Assembly (NCBI RefSeq): GCF_001641635.1
Contig: NZ_LUUB01000090.1
Location: 145,691-209,690 of the forward strand
Direction: 5' to 3'
Source: Bradyrhizobium centrolobii
Lineage (GTDB): Bacteria > Pseudomonadota > Alphaproteobacteria > Rhizobiales > Xanthobacteraceae
Length of the DNA stretch: 64,000 nt
How positions within the stretch are numbered: position 1 is the stretch's first letter; each line of letters starts with the position of its first letter. The notes under the pieces were generated by a model. That model ran no database searches. It saw only the letters and a program-made list of their open reading frames with translations, and was not told where the DNA came from. Positions 16,905 through 25,642 of the stretch are shown here, piece by piece. Position numbers and translations under genes: made by a program.

Positions 16905-17396
16905 TCAGTGCAGGATCACGCGGTTGCGCGATAGGAAGACGCGCATCCCCCGCGCCTCGCCCTCGATCACCAGATCCCACTGGCCCGGCGCGACGGAAGC
17001 GGCGTCGCCGCGATAGATGCCGATGCCGGCCTCGGATAGCCCGACGGCAAGATCGGCCCGCTTGTCGGTCGGCCGTTCCAGGCGACCGCCGAATTTCAAT
17101 CCGCTCATCGGCTGACCTGCCGCATCGCGCGCCTCGACCTGGAGTGTGGCGCCGCCATCGGCACGCCGCTCGATATGCGCGTTGATCTGCCATTTTCGCG
17201 CGGCCTGTTGCTGGGCGGCAGAGATTTCCCTGTCATAGGTGAGACCGGCCGCATAGGGGCTATCCACATCGGTACCGGGAAGCGTCGCGATCGCAAGTTT
17301 CATCATGGTCACGTTGACCCCGATCACGACGCCGAAGAAGGCGACCAGCATCAGGAAGACCTTGGTTCCGGTCAGCGGCTTCGGTGCGGATGCCAT
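16905..17396 (-). CDS. fixH: FixH (CcoH) cbb3 oxidase assembly protein
   Basis: The 163-residue protein has one N-terminal membrane helix (about 12-35, VFLMLVAFFGVVIGVNVTMM) and a periplasmic beta-rich domain of the FixH family. CcoH contacts the oxidase subunits during assembly. The ATG at 17396 is 19 bp from the fixG stop. The family is recognisable from the pattern SPYAAGLTYDREI near the membrane exit and by its position between fixG and fixI. Confidence 0.92.
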   Translation of the reverse strand: MASAPKPLTGTKVFLMLVAFFGVVIGVNVTMMKLAIATLPGTDVDSPYAAGLTYDREISAAQQQAARKWQINAHIERRADGGATLQVEARDAAGQPMSGLKFGGRLERPTDKRADLAVGLSEAGIGIYRGDAASVAPGQWDLVIEGEARGMRVFLSRNRVILH

Positions 17397-17415
17397 GGTG
17401 AACTCCGGGACTCTC

Positions 17416-18882
17416 TCAAGGCGAGACGAAATTGTCGGTGGTGCTGGCGACCTCGCCGAGCCCGATATCGGTAACGTGGAAGCGGACCGGGATAGACTTC
17501 TCCGGATTGCTCTCCGCCGGCGCGGTGACGAGCAGCCGCAGCTCGCTGGTGGAGTCACGGGGGATCACGACCATCGGCCGGTCCGGCGTCACCGAATCGA
17601 CGCCGACGACGTGGATCGTGGCATTGACCGGGCCGTCTGCGTCGATCGCGACGACGCGATCATAACCGCTCTTGTTCAAGAGCCGGACCGTATAGGCATT
17701 GCGGATCGATCCGTCGCTGAGCCTGACCGCGATCGGATTGCGGTCATGCAGGACGTTGACGTCGAGCAGGCTGCGCGTCGCAAGCGTATAGAGCATGATG
17801 CCGCCGACGGCCGCGATCACGGCGCTGTAGATGATGGTGCGAGGCCGGAGGATGCGATAGATCGGCGCCTTTCCTTCCTGGCGGCGCTGGATGTTGATGT
17901 CGTTGTCGTAGCCGATCAGGCGGGTCGGCCGGCCGATCTTCCTCATCACATTGTCGCAGGCATCGATGCAGAGCCCGCACTGGATGCATTCGAGCTGCGG
18001 CCCGTTGCGGATGTCGATCCCGGTCGGGCAGACCGCGACGCACTGATAACAGTCGACGCAGTCACCGACATGCTCGCCGAGCGCGCGCAGCTCGGCGGCC
18101 TTCTTGACCGAGGTGCGCTTCTCGCCGCGATCATAGCGGTAGGTGACGTTGAGCGCCCATTCATCGGTGAGCGCCGCCTGGATGCGCGGCCACGGGCACA
18201 TGTAGGTGCAGACCTGCTCGCGCATGAAGCCGGCCAGCACATAGGTTGTCGCGGTGAGGATACCGATCCAGATGTAGGCAATCATCGGCGCCTGGAAGGT
18301 GACGAGCTCCTTCACCAGCGTCGGCGCGTCGTTGAAATAGAGCACCCAGGCACCGCCGGTCCACCATGCGACCAGGAGCCAGATGGAATGCTTGAGCACG
18401 ATCTCGGAGATGCGCTCCAGCTTCATCGGATCGGACAACTTGTCCTTCCTCATGCGCTCGCGCCGGTCGCCCTCGATCAGGCGCTCGACGGCATAGAACA
18501 GATCGGTCCAGACCGTCTGCGGACAGAGATAGCCGCACCAGATGCGGCCGCCGACGGAGTTCACCAGGAACAGCGCCACCGCGGCGACGATCAACAGGCC
18601 CGTGAAGTAATAGACCTCCTGTGGCCACAGCTCGATGAAGAAGAAGTAGAAGCGGCTGTTCGGAAGGTCGATCAGCACCGCCTGACTCGGAGCGCCGAGG
18701 CCACGATTCCAGCGCACGAAGGGCAGGAAGTAGTAGACGCCGAGGCAGAACGTCATCAGGCCCCATTTGATCCGGCGGAAGGTGCCGGAGACGCTCTGCG
18801 GATAGACCTTCTTGCGGGCGGCGTAGAGAGGCCCGTAATCGTCGTCCGATGTGAGCTCGTTCGGGTTCACGGTCTTGTTCAT
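17416..18882 (-). CDS. fixG: FixG (CcoG) iron-sulfur membrane protein
   Basis: The 488-residue protein is a membrane ferredoxin-type oxidoreductase; CcoG proteins have been shown to reduce Cu(II) to Cu(I) for cbb3 assembly. Several membrane helices lie at about 40-230. Two cysteine motifs at the membrane face are CGYLCP (116-121) and CTYMCP (225-230). Two 4Fe-4S sites follow: Cys275, 278, 281, 285 and Cys299, 302, 305, 309. A further helix and an Ig-like C-terminal domain complete it. The ATG at 18882 gives the conserved start MNKTVNPNE. It heads fixGHIS, with its own FixK-type box upstream. Confidence 0.96.
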   Translation of the reverse strand: MNKTVNPNELTSDDDYGPLYAARKKVYPQSVSGTFRRIKWGLMTFCLGVYYFLPFVRWNRGLGAPSQAVLIDLPNSRFYFFFIELWPQEVYYFTGLLIVAAVALFLVNSVGGRIWCGYLCPQTVWTDLFYAVERLIEGDRRERMRKDKLSDPMKLERISEIVLKHSIWLLVAWWTGGAWVLYFNDAPTLVKELVTFQAPMIAYIWIGILTATTYVLAGFMREQVCTYMCPWPRIQAALTDEWALNVTYRYDRGEKRTSVKKAAELRALGEHVGDCVDCYQCVAVCPTGIDIRNGPQLECIQCGLCIDACDNVMRKIGRPTRLIGYDNDINIQRRQEGKAPIYRILRPRTIIYSAVIAAVGGIMLYTLATRSLLDVNVLHDRNPIAVRLSDGSIRNAYTVRLLNKSGYDRVVAIDADGPVNATIHVVGVDSVTPDRPMVVIPRDSTSELRLLVTAPAESNPEKSIPVRFHVTDIGLGEVASTTDNFVSP

Positions 18883-18938
18883 CGCTGAAAGCTTTTCGAG
18901 AGGTGCGATCGAACCTAGAGCGAGGGGCGGTGCGTCAC

Positions 18939-18952
18939 TTGATCCAGCGCAA
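18939..18952 (-). promoter_or_regulatory. FixK-type box upstream of fixG
   Basis: On the minus strand the sequence is TTGCGCTGGATCAA, matching TTG-N8-CAA with one perfect GATCAA half. Its centre is about 63 bp before the fixG start, the same distance as the perfect box in front of fixN. FixK2 of Bradyrhizobium binds such sites to activate fixGHIS. Confidence 0.8.
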
Positions 18953-18991
18953 ACGGGGGCGTTTTTCTCCGCCCCCGTCGATCGTCGATCG

Positions 18992-19864
18992 CTATTTTCC
19001 GCCGCCCAGCGAGTGGACATAGACCGCCATCGCCTTGATGGTGGCGGGATCGAGCCGCCCTTCCCAGGCCGGCATGACACCGGCGCGGCCCTGGCTGATG
19101 GTCTCGATCAGAGTCGCCTCGTCCGAGCCATAGAGCCAGATCTTGTCGGTCAGGTTCGGCGCGCCCAGCTCCGGATTGCCCTTGCCGCCGTCGCCATGGC
19201 AGGCGGCGCAGTTCTCGGCGAAGATCTTTTCACCCTTGGCGGCGTCATAGCCCTTGCGGGTCGAGAGGCCCGACAGCGAGCGCACATAATTGGCCACGGT
19301 GACGATCTCGTCCGGCTTCAGCACGCCGTCCTTGCCGAAGGCGAGCATCTGCCCCTCATGCGTCTTGGCATGGCCGGAGCGCGCGCCGTACTGGATGGTC
19401 TGCATGATCTGGTCGAGCGTGCCGCCCCACAGCCAGTCGTCGTCGTTCAGGTTCGGGAAGCCCTTCGCGCCGGCGGCGCCGCTGCCGTGACACGGCGCGC
19501 AGTTGTCGCCGAACACGGTCTTGCCCTTGGCGCGGGCGAGCGCAAGCAGCGCCGGATCCTTCTCGATGTCGGCGAGCGAGGCCGCGCCGAGCGCCGCCAT
19601 CTTGTCACCCCTGATCTTCTCGAGATTGGCGAGCTCGACCGCGACGTCGGCACGCGACGAGTAGCCGAACAGCCCGGTGGTATTGCCTTGGATCAGCGGC
19701 CAGGCCGGATAGACGATCCAGTAGCCGATCGCCCAGACGATGGTGAGATAGAAAGAGATCACCCACCAGCGCGGCAGCGGCGTGTTGAGCTCCTTGATGC
19801 CGTCCCACTCGTGTCCGGTGGTGGACTTGCCGGAGACGGAATCGATGTCGCTGTGATCGGTCAT
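18992..19864 (-). CDS. fixP: cbb3 oxidase diheme cytochrome c subunit FixP (CcoP)
   Basis: The 290-residue subunit carries electrons to the oxidase core at the periplasmic face. One membrane helix lies at about 34-56. Two c-type heme sites follow: Cys122-x-x-Cys125-His126 (CAPCH) and Cys219-x-x-Cys222-His223 (CAACH), with methionine ligand candidates in QMLAFG and GVMPAWEG. The length equals that of Bradyrhizobium FixP. It is the last gene of fixNOQP, 6 bp after fixQ. Confidence 0.96.
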   Translation of the reverse strand: MTDHSDIDSVSGKSTTGHEWDGIKELNTPLPRWWVISFYLTIVWAIGYWIVYPAWPLIQGNTTGLFGYSSRADVAVELANLEKIRGDKMAALGAASLADIEKDPALLALARAKGKTVFGDNCAPCHGSGAAGAKGFPNLNDDDWLWGGTLDQIMQTIQYGARSGHAKTHEGQMLAFGKDGVLKPDEIVTVANYVRSLSGLSTRKGYDAAKGEKIFAENCAACHGDGGKGNPELGAPNLTDKIWLYGSDEATLIETISQGRAGVMPAWEGRLDPATIKAMAVYVHSLGGGK

Positions 19865-19870
19865 GGTCTC

Positions 19871-20035
19871 TTACTCCTCGCGCAACGGCAGCCGCGCCGC
19901 TTCGTCGAAAGCGGTCTTGTTGCGAGGCCAGAATGCGTAGACGATGATCGCGAGGAAGATCGCGACGAAGACCGGCGTCCAGATCGTCGTCACGAGCTCG
20001 GACGCAAGGTTATGGACTGTCAGAATCGCTTTCAT
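19871..20035 (-). CDS. fixQ: cbb3 oxidase small subunit FixQ (CcoQ)
   Basis: The 54-residue protein spans the membrane once (about 17-37, TIWTPVFVAIFLAIIVYAFW) and ends with a charged tail NKTAFDEAARLPLREE. That is the CcoQ pattern; the protein stabilises the assembled oxidase. It lies between fixO and fixP with gaps of 13 and 6 bp. Confidence 0.94.
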   Translation of the reverse strand: MKAILTVHNLASELVTTIWTPVFVAIFLAIIVYAFWPRNKTAFDEAARLPLREE

Positions 20036-20048
20036 CGGTGATGCCTTC

Positions 20049-20783
20049 TCAGCGAAGATTGGCTTTCTCGTTGTAGAGCTTGAAGTCGACCAGCGTACCG
20101 AGCATCTGGAGGTAGGCGATCAGCGCGTCCATCTCGGTCGGCGTGCCGGCCTTGCCGTCGAAGTTGCGCACCGCCGCCTTGGCGTAGCGCTTGCCGAAGG
20201 CGTCGGTGCCGGCATTGTCCGGATCGGCCTGGGCCTTGAGGTCGGACGCGGCGTTTGCGATCTGATCGTCCGTGTAGGGGACGCCGACGGCCCTCAGCGT
20301 ACGCATGTGATCGGCGATCGAAGCCGGATCGACCTCGGTTTGGCCAAGGAACGGATAGCCCGGCATCACCGACTGCGGCACGATCGCGCGCGGATTGGTC
20401 AGATGGGTGACGTGCCAGTCGTCGGAATATTTGGCGCCGACGCGGGCGAGGTCCGGACCGGTGCGCTTCGAGCCCCACTGGAACGGGTGGTCGAACATGC
20501 TCTCGGCGGCGAGCGAGAAGTGTCCGTAGCGCTCGACCTCGTCACGCAAGGGCCGGATCATTTGCGAATGGCAGAGATAGCAGCCCTCGCGGACGTAGAT
20601 GTTGCGGCCGGCGAGCTCGAGCGGCGTGTAGGGCCTGACGCCGTCCACCACCTCGATCGTGCTCTTGAGGTAGAACAGCGGGGTGATCTCGACGAGACCG
20701 CCGATCGCTATCACCAGCAGAATGCCGACGACCAGGATGATCGAGTTCTTTTCGAAGACTTGGTGGCGTGTCCAGAACGACAT
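20049..20783 (-). CDS. fixO: cbb3 oxidase monoheme cytochrome c subunit FixO (CcoO)
   Basis: The 244-residue subunit has an N-terminal membrane anchor (about 13-32) and one c-type heme at Cys68-x-x-Cys71-His72 (GCYLCHSQM), with Met140 in SVMPGYPF as the other likely ligand. The length matches Bradyrhizobium FixO. The ATG at 20783 follows the fixN stop by 11 bp. A much longer open frame continues upstream through fixN in the wrong frame and is not real. Confidence 0.96.
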   Translation of the reverse strand: MSFWTRHQVFEKNSIILVVGILLVIAIGGLVEITPLFYLKSTIEVVDGVRPYTPLELAGRNIYVREGCYLCHSQMIRPLRDEVERYGHFSLAAESMFDHPFQWGSKRTGPDLARVGAKYSDDWHVTHLTNPRAIVPQSVMPGYPFLGQTEVDPASIADHMRTLRAVGVPYTDDQIANAASDLKAQADPDNAGTDAFGKRYAKAAVRNFDGKAGTPTEMDALIAYLQMLGTLVDFKLYNEKANLR

Positions 20784-20794
20784 GGTCGAGCTCC

Positions 20795-22444
20795 TCATTC
20801 CGCCGGCTGAAGAGCGACGGGCATCTGGACTTCGGCCTCGCCGACGCGAACGGTCATCCAGAGATTGTAGGCCATGATCAGCGAGCCGATCAGGAACAGC
20901 GCGCCGCCGGCTGCGCGGATGATGTAGAAGGGATGCATCGCCTCGACGGTCTCGATGAAGGAGTATTCGAGGAAGCCGAGCGAGGTGTAGGCACGCCACA
21001 TCAGGCCCTGGAGGATGCCGGACACCCACATCGCCGAGATATAGAGGACGATGCCGAGCGTCGCGATCCAGAAGTGCCAGTTGACGAGCTTCAGGCTGTA
21101 GAGTCCCTTGCGATTCCAGGCCCACGGCACCATGCAGTAGAGCGCGCCGAAGGAGACGAAGCCGACCCAGCCGAGCGCACCGGAATGCACGTGGCCGATG
21201 GTCCAGTCGGTGTAGTGGCTGAGCGAGTTGACGACCTTGATCGACATCATCGGGCCCTCGAAGGTCGACATGCCGTAGAAGGCGACAGAGACGACGAGCA
21301 TGCGCAGCACAGGGTCGGTGCGCAGCTTGTCCCACGCGCCCGACAGCGTCATCAGGCCGTTGATCATGCCGCCCCAGGAGGGCATCCACAGCATGATCGA
21401 GAAGGTCATGCCCAGCGTCTGCGTCCAGTCCGGCAACGCCGTGTAGTGCAGATGGTGGGGACCGGCCCAGATATAGAGGAAGATCAGCGCCCAGAAGTGG
21501 ATGATCGACAGCCGGTAGGAATAGATCGGCCGTTCGGCGCGCTTCGGGATGAAGTAGTACATGATGGCGAGGAAGCCCGCGGTCAGGAAGAAGCCGACCG
21601 CGTTGTGGCCGTACCACCACTGGAACATGGCGTCCTGGATGCCGCCCCAGGCGACATAGGACTTCGAGCCGAACACGGAGACAGGAAGCGCCGGATTGTT
21701 GCCGAGATGCAGCACCGCGATCGTCACGATGAAGGCGAGATAGAACCAGTTCGCGACGAAGATGTGCGGCTCCTTGCGCTTGATGATCGTCGCGAGGAAG
21801 ACGAGCAGGTAGACCACCCAGACGATGGTCAGCCAGAGATCCGCATACCATTCCGGCTCGGCATATTCCTTGGACTGGGTGACGCCGAGCAGATAGCCGG
21901 TGCCGGCGACCAGGATGAAGAAGTTGTAGCCGAGCACGACGAACCAGGGCGCGAGGTCGCCGGCAAGGCGCACGCGGCACGACTTCTGCACCACATAGAA
22001 GGACGAGGCGATCAGCACGTTGCCGCCGAAGGCGAAGATCACCGCGGAGGTGTGCAGCGGACGCAGCCGACCGAAGCTGGTCCACGGCAGATCGAAGTTC
22101 AGCCAGGGCCAGGCCAGTTGCGAGGCGATGATGAGGCCGACCAGGAAGCCGGCGATGCCCCAAAACATCGCCATGAAGGAAGAGAACTTGATCGGGCCCA
22201 TATTGTAGTTGGGACGGCCATTGATCTCCGCCGGCGGCAACGCCGCCGGACGCTCGAAGTAGCGGTTGATGATGAAGAAGACCGCAGCCAGGCTCGCGAC
22301 CGCGCTGAGCGCGGCATGGAAGGCGAACGGCGCATCGAGCGCCTTGGCTGAGGCGATCACGCAGAGAAAGGCGGTGACCGCGAACAACGCCGCCAGGCCG
22401 CTTTCACCGATGGTCATGGATTTCAACGTGGAGGGCTGGCTCAT
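20795..22444 (-). CDS. fixN: cbb3 cytochrome oxidase catalytic subunit FixN (CcoN)
   Basis: The 549-residue integral membrane subunit reduces oxygen to water with very high affinity and pumps protons. About 12-14 membrane helices are visible. The six metal-ligand histidines occur at 131, 280, 330, 331, 418 and 420 (RPLHTSAV, WWYGHNAVGFF, AGPHHLHY, GHVHSGALGW). The conserved Tyr of subunit C-type oxidases is near 296. The ATG at 22444 gives MSQPSTLKS and the exact length of the Bradyrhizobium protein. It starts the fixNOQP operon behind a perfect FixK box. Confidence 0.97.
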   Translation of the reverse strand: MSQPSTLKSMTIGESGLAALFAVTAFLCVIASAKALDAPFAFHAALSAVASLAAVFFIINRYFERPAALPPAEINGRPNYNMGPIKFSSFMAMFWGIAGFLVGLIIASQLAWPWLNFDLPWTSFGRLRPLHTSAVIFAFGGNVLIASSFYVVQKSCRVRLAGDLAPWFVVLGYNFFILVAGTGYLLGVTQSKEYAEPEWYADLWLTIVWVVYLLVFLATIIKRKEPHIFVANWFYLAFIVTIAVLHLGNNPALPVSVFGSKSYVAWGGIQDAMFQWWYGHNAVGFFLTAGFLAIMYYFIPKRAERPIYSYRLSIIHFWALIFLYIWAGPHHLHYTALPDWTQTLGMTFSIMLWMPSWGGMINGLMTLSGAWDKLRTDPVLRMLVVSVAFYGMSTFEGPMMSIKVVNSLSHYTDWTIGHVHSGALGWVGFVSFGALYCMVPWAWNRKGLYSLKLVNWHFWIATLGIVLYISAMWVSGILQGLMWRAYTSLGFLEYSFIETVEAMHPFYIIRAAGGALFLIGSLIMAYNLWMTVRVGEAEVQMPVALQPAE

Positions 22445-22500
22445 GCGGATTCTCTCTGAAAGAACACGCAGCCACAAACCACATTCATCCTCGCGGCGAA

Positions 22501-22514
22501 TTGATTGAAATCAA
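22501..22514 (-). promoter_or_regulatory. perfect FixK box upstream of fixN
   Basis: TTGATTGAAATCAA on the plus strand is TTGATTTCAATCAA on the minus strand, a perfect TTGAT-N4-ATCAA dyad. Its centre is about 63 bp before the fixN start. It is the expected FixK2/FNR-type activator site of fixNOQP. Confidence 0.93.
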
Positions 22515-22633
22515 GCCGGCGGATTTCTGCTCGGCGCTTGCTCATCAGACGGCGATACGCTGGCACCGGGCTTCACGCGCAAAAATGCTCCGTGAAACTA
22601 CGGAGCGCAGAATCGGGGAATTTGAGCGCGCCT

Positions 22634-23059
22634 TCAGTCGCGCGCGGTCGCCTTGAGCGCCGCGATGACGTCCTCGCGGGCGATGATGCCCACCAGCTTC
22701 TGGGCGCTGTCGAGAACTATAATGCTCCTGATCCGGTGCTCGACCATGATCTGGAGGACACGGGTCAAGCGGGTGTCGGGGCTCACATAGATGAATTCCG
22801 GCGTCATGACGTCGCCGACCTTGCGGTTCATCAGGTCGTGATAGCGCGGCACCATCTGGCTCGGCGTGAAGGCAAAGCACTTCAGGATGTCGAACTTGGT
22901 GACGATACCGACAACCTGCCCGTCGTCCTCGACCGGATAGCTGTTGAAATCGTCGCGTTCGAACATCTCGCTGAGCTCGAGCATGTCGAGATCGCGTTTA
23001 ACCGTCGTGACCTTGCGCGTCATGTACCCGTCGACAGTCTGTTCAAGGAATTTGTACAT
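22634..23059 (-). CDS. CBS-domain pair protein
   Basis: The 141-residue cytoplasmic protein consists of two CBS domains, at about 10-60 (VDGYMTRKVTTVKRD to GIVTKFDIL) and about 80-138 (VGDVMTPEFIYVSPD to GIIAREDVIAAL). CBS pairs bind adenine nucleotides and act as energy sensors. The same gene lies upstream of fixNOQP in Bradyrhizobium. It follows the usp gene by 28 bp on the same strand, so the two are probably one FixK-controlled transcript. Its partner is unknown. Confidence 0.88.
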   Translation of the reverse strand: MYKFLEQTVDGYMTRKVTTVKRDLDMLELSEMFERDDFNSYPVEDDGQVVGIVTKFDILKCFAFTPSQMVPRYHDLMNRKVGDVMTPEFIYVSPDTRLTRVLQIMVEHRIRSIIVLDSAQKLVGIIAREDVIAALKATARD

Positions 23060-23087
23060 GGCGCGTCCTCATCGATTCGACGTCTGC

Positions 23088-23918
23088 TCAGTGCGACAGC
23101 AGTACGCAGCGGGCGGATTGCGTGACCAGGTATTCGGTGACGCCGCCGAGGACCAGCTCACTGAACCGCGAGTGACCGTAGGCACCCGCGACGATCAGGC
23201 CGGCTCCGACATCGCCAGCAACATTCCCCAATTGCTCGGCTGCGCTTTGGTTCCGGGCCAATTCGGAGACGCGCGCGGTCGCGGTGATACCGTGCCGGGC
23301 GAGCCAGGCGGTCACGTCAGTGACCCGCGTCATCGCGGCCGAGCGGCCGTCGCGCTCGGGAATTTCGACGACCACGACATCCCTGGCCTTGCGCAGCATC
23401 GGCAGCGCGTCGGCGAGCGCCCGCCGCGCCTCCGGCGCATCCTTCCACGCCACGAGCACGCTGCGCAGATCGAGCCAGTTGTCCTTGTCGGGCACGACCA
23501 GGACGGGCCGGCCGGCCTGCATCACCAGATCCTTGGGGCTTGCGAGCGCGAAGGCGTCGGAGAAGGCAGGGCTCTGCCCGCCGCTGACGATGATGTCGGC
23601 GCAACGCGCCTGCGCCACGACAAACCGCGCCGGAAAATCCATGGTGCTGCGCCACTCCACGTGTCCGCCGCGATTTCTGGTTGCGGTACGAAATTTCGCC
23701 TCGAGTTCGGCAAGGCGCCGCTTGATCGACGCACCGCCCTGATCGATCAGGCGCTGCGCCTCGGCGCCATCTGTGAAGTAGAGCGGCGGAGGGAACTGCG
23801 CGGCTGCGACCCCGACGACCGCCGCCTCGAAACGTTCGGCGAGTTCGCCCGCAACCTGAAGACGCGCGTCGTTGGGCTGATCGAGCGCCAGGCTGACCAT
23901 CACGGTCGCGTATGTCAT
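23088..23918 (-). CDS. tandem universal stress protein
   Basis: The 276-residue protein has two UspA domains joined head to tail. The second carries the ATP-binding signature GAYGHSRFSELVLGGVT near 240-256, while the first has a degraded version, so only one half is likely to bind ATP. Stress proteins of this type are induced under oxygen limitation in several bacteria. It is upstream of the CBS gene on the same strand and divergent from fixL. A probable FixK box is about 64 bp upstream. Confidence 0.88.
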   Translation of the reverse strand: MTYATVMVSLALDQPNDARLQVAGELAERFEAAVVGVAAAQFPPPLYFTDGAEAQRLIDQGGASIKRRLAELEAKFRTATRNRGGHVEWRSTMDFPARFVVAQARCADIIVSGGQSPAFSDAFALASPKDLVMQAGRPVLVVPDKDNWLDLRSVLVAWKDAPEARRALADALPMLRKARDVVVVEIPERDGRSAAMTRVTDVTAWLARHGITATARVSELARNQSAAEQLGNVAGDVGAGLIVAGAYGHSRFSELVLGGVTEYLVTQSARCVLLSH

Positions 23919-23975
23919 CGAAACTCTCCGGGCAATGACCTGCCGCGAAATCTAGCCCCGCCGACGCGAGGCAGG

Positions 23976-23989
23976 ATGAGATAGATCAA
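23976..23989 (-). promoter_or_regulatory. probable FixK-type box upstream of the usp gene
   Basis: On the minus strand TTGATCTATCTCAT has a perfect TTGAT half and an imperfect second half (CTCAT for ATCAA). The centre is 64-65 bp upstream of the usp start, close to the 63 bp seen at fixN and fixG. The conserved spacing supports it more than the sequence alone does. Confidence 0.6.
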
Positions 23990-24121
23990 ACTGCGCCGCC
24001 AAGCCGCGGGAAATCCGCCAATGGAATCAGACATCCGAACTTGCCTCCGGCCCGGCCTTGGGCGAAATTGCCCCCTCGTTCGCGGCACCGGAACCGGCCG
24101 CAGGAGAATGGGAGCAACAGA

Positions 24122-25639
24122 TTGTCGCCGACCCGCGTAGCGCATCCGCCAGACGACGGTCGGGGCGAGCATTTCCGGGTTCGGATCGAAGGGTTCGGCG
24201 TAGGCACCTGGGATCTCGACCTCACGACGCGGGAATTGGACTGGTCGGATGCCGCCAGGACGCTGCTCGGCATCGCGCGGGACCAGCCGGCGAGCTACGA
24301 GCTCTTCCTGTCACGCCTGGAGCCCAAGGACCGCGAGCGGGTGGAGAGCGCGATCAAGCGCGTCTCCGAGCGTGGTGGCGGCCTCGATGTGTCCTTCAGG
24401 GTCGGGGGCGCATCCGGCAGCGGGCAATGGATCCGGGCGCGGGCGGGACTGATCCGCGACGAGGCCGGCGTCGCCCGTCATCTCAGCGGCATCTTCCTCG
24501 ATGTCGACCAGGAGAAGCAGGTCGAGGAGGCGCTCCGCACCCGCGAGACCCATCTCCGCTCGATCCTCCATACCATTCCCGATGCCATGATCGTGATCGA
24601 CGGCCATGGCATGATCCAGCTTTTCAGCACCGCCGCCGAGCGCCTGTTCGGTTGGCCCGAACATGAAGCGATCGGCCAGAACGTCAGCATCCTGATGCCG
24701 GAGCCGGACCGCTCGCGTCACGACAGCTATATCGAGCGCTACCGCAACACCGGCGATCCGCACATCATCGGCATCGGCCGCATCGTGACCGGCAGGCGCC
24801 GCGACGGGACCACCTTTCCGATCCACCTGTCGATCGGCGAGATGCAATCCGGCGGCGAGCCCTATTTCACCGGCTTCGTCCGTGACCTCACCGAGCATCA
24901 GCAGACCCAGGCACGGCTCCAGGAATTGCAATCCGAGCTCGTTCACGTCTCGCGGCTGAGCGCCATGGGCGAGATGGCGTCCGCGCTCGCGCACGAGCTC
25001 AACCAGCCGCTGGCCGCGATCAGCAATTACATGAAGGGCTCCCGACGCCTGTTGGCCGGCAGCAGCGATCCGAACGCGCCGAAGGTCGAGAGCGCGCTGG
25101 ACCGCGCTGCCGAACAGGCGCTGCGCGCCGGCCAGATCATTCGTCGGCTGCGCGACTTCGTCTCCCGCGGCGAATCCGAGAAGCGGGTCGAGAGCCTTTC
25201 CAAGCTGATCGAGGAAGCCGGCGCCCTCGGGCTTGCAGGCGCGCGCGAGCAGAACGTGCAGCTCCGCTTCACCCTCGATCCGAACGCCGATCTCGTGCTC
25301 GCCGACCGGGTGCAGATCCAGCAGGTCCTGGTCAATCTGTTCCGCAACGCGCTGGAAGCGATGGCGCAGTCGCCGCGGCGCGAGCTGGTCGTGACCAACG
25401 CCCGCATCACCGACGACATGATCGAGGTGGACGTGTCCGACACCGGCTCCGGCTTCCAGGACGACATCATTCCCAATCTGTTCCAGACGTTCTTCACGAC
25501 CAAAGAAACCGGCATGGGCGTGGGACTGTCGATCAGCCGCTCGATCATCGAGGCTCACGGCGGCCGCATGTGGGCCGAGAGCAATGCATCGGGCGGCGCG
25601 ACATTCCGCTTCACCCTGCCGGCAGCCGACGAGAATTGA
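24122..25639 (+). CDS. fixL: oxygen-sensing histidine kinase FixL
   Basis: The 505-residue sensor binds oxygen at a heme in its second PAS domain. When oxygen is low it phosphorylates itself and then FixJ. PAS-A spans about 20-130 and PAS-B about 140-260, with proximal His200 (RSRH), His214 and Arg220 (GIGR). The kinase phospho-acceptor His291 is in SALAHELNQPLAAI, and the ATP region has NLFRNALEA and DTGSGF. The start is TTG 24122 with GGGAGC 6 bp upstream; from there the protein aligns with Bradyrhizobium japonicum FixL from residue 1 and has the same length. A TTG at 24041 would add 27 unrelated residues. fixJ follows after 3 bp. Confidence 0.96.
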   Translation: MSPTRVAHPPDDGRGEHFRVRIEGFGVGTWDLDLTTRELDWSDAARTLLGIARDQPASYELFLSRLEPKDRERVESAIKRVSERGGGLDVSFRVGGASGSGQWIRARAGLIRDEAGVARHLSGIFLDVDQEKQVEEALRTRETHLRSILHTIPDAMIVIDGHGMIQLFSTAAERLFGWPEHEAIGQNVSILMPEPDRSRHDSYIERYRNTGDPHIIGIGRIVTGRRRDGTTFPIHLSIGEMQSGGEPYFTGFVRDLTEHQQTQARLQELQSELVHVSRLSAMGEMASALAHELNQPLAAISNYMKGSRRLLAGSSDPNAPKVESALDRAAEQALRAGQIIRRLRDFVSRGESEKRVESLSKLIEEAGALGLAGAREQNVQLRFTLDPNADLVLADRVQIQQVLVNLFRNALEAMAQSPRRELVVTNARITDDMIEVDVSDTGSGFQDDIIPNLFQTFFTTKETGMGVGLSISRSIIEAHGGRMWAESNASGGATFRFTLPAADEN

Positions 25640-25642
25640 TCC

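Noticed and set aside
17305..18888. 527-codon plus-strand open frame opposite fixG
   Set aside because: A shadow of fixG: low-complexity Asp/Arg/His-rich sequence with no ribosome site. Similar long shadows lie opposite fixN (20768-22351), the TRAP permease (37433-39298) and the Moco subunit (51780-53786).
20784..22163. Upstream extension of fixO through fixN to 704 codons
   Set aside because: The extension lies in the wrong frame of fixN, and fixO has its own ATG at 20783 with the conserved N-terminus MSFWTRHQVFEK.
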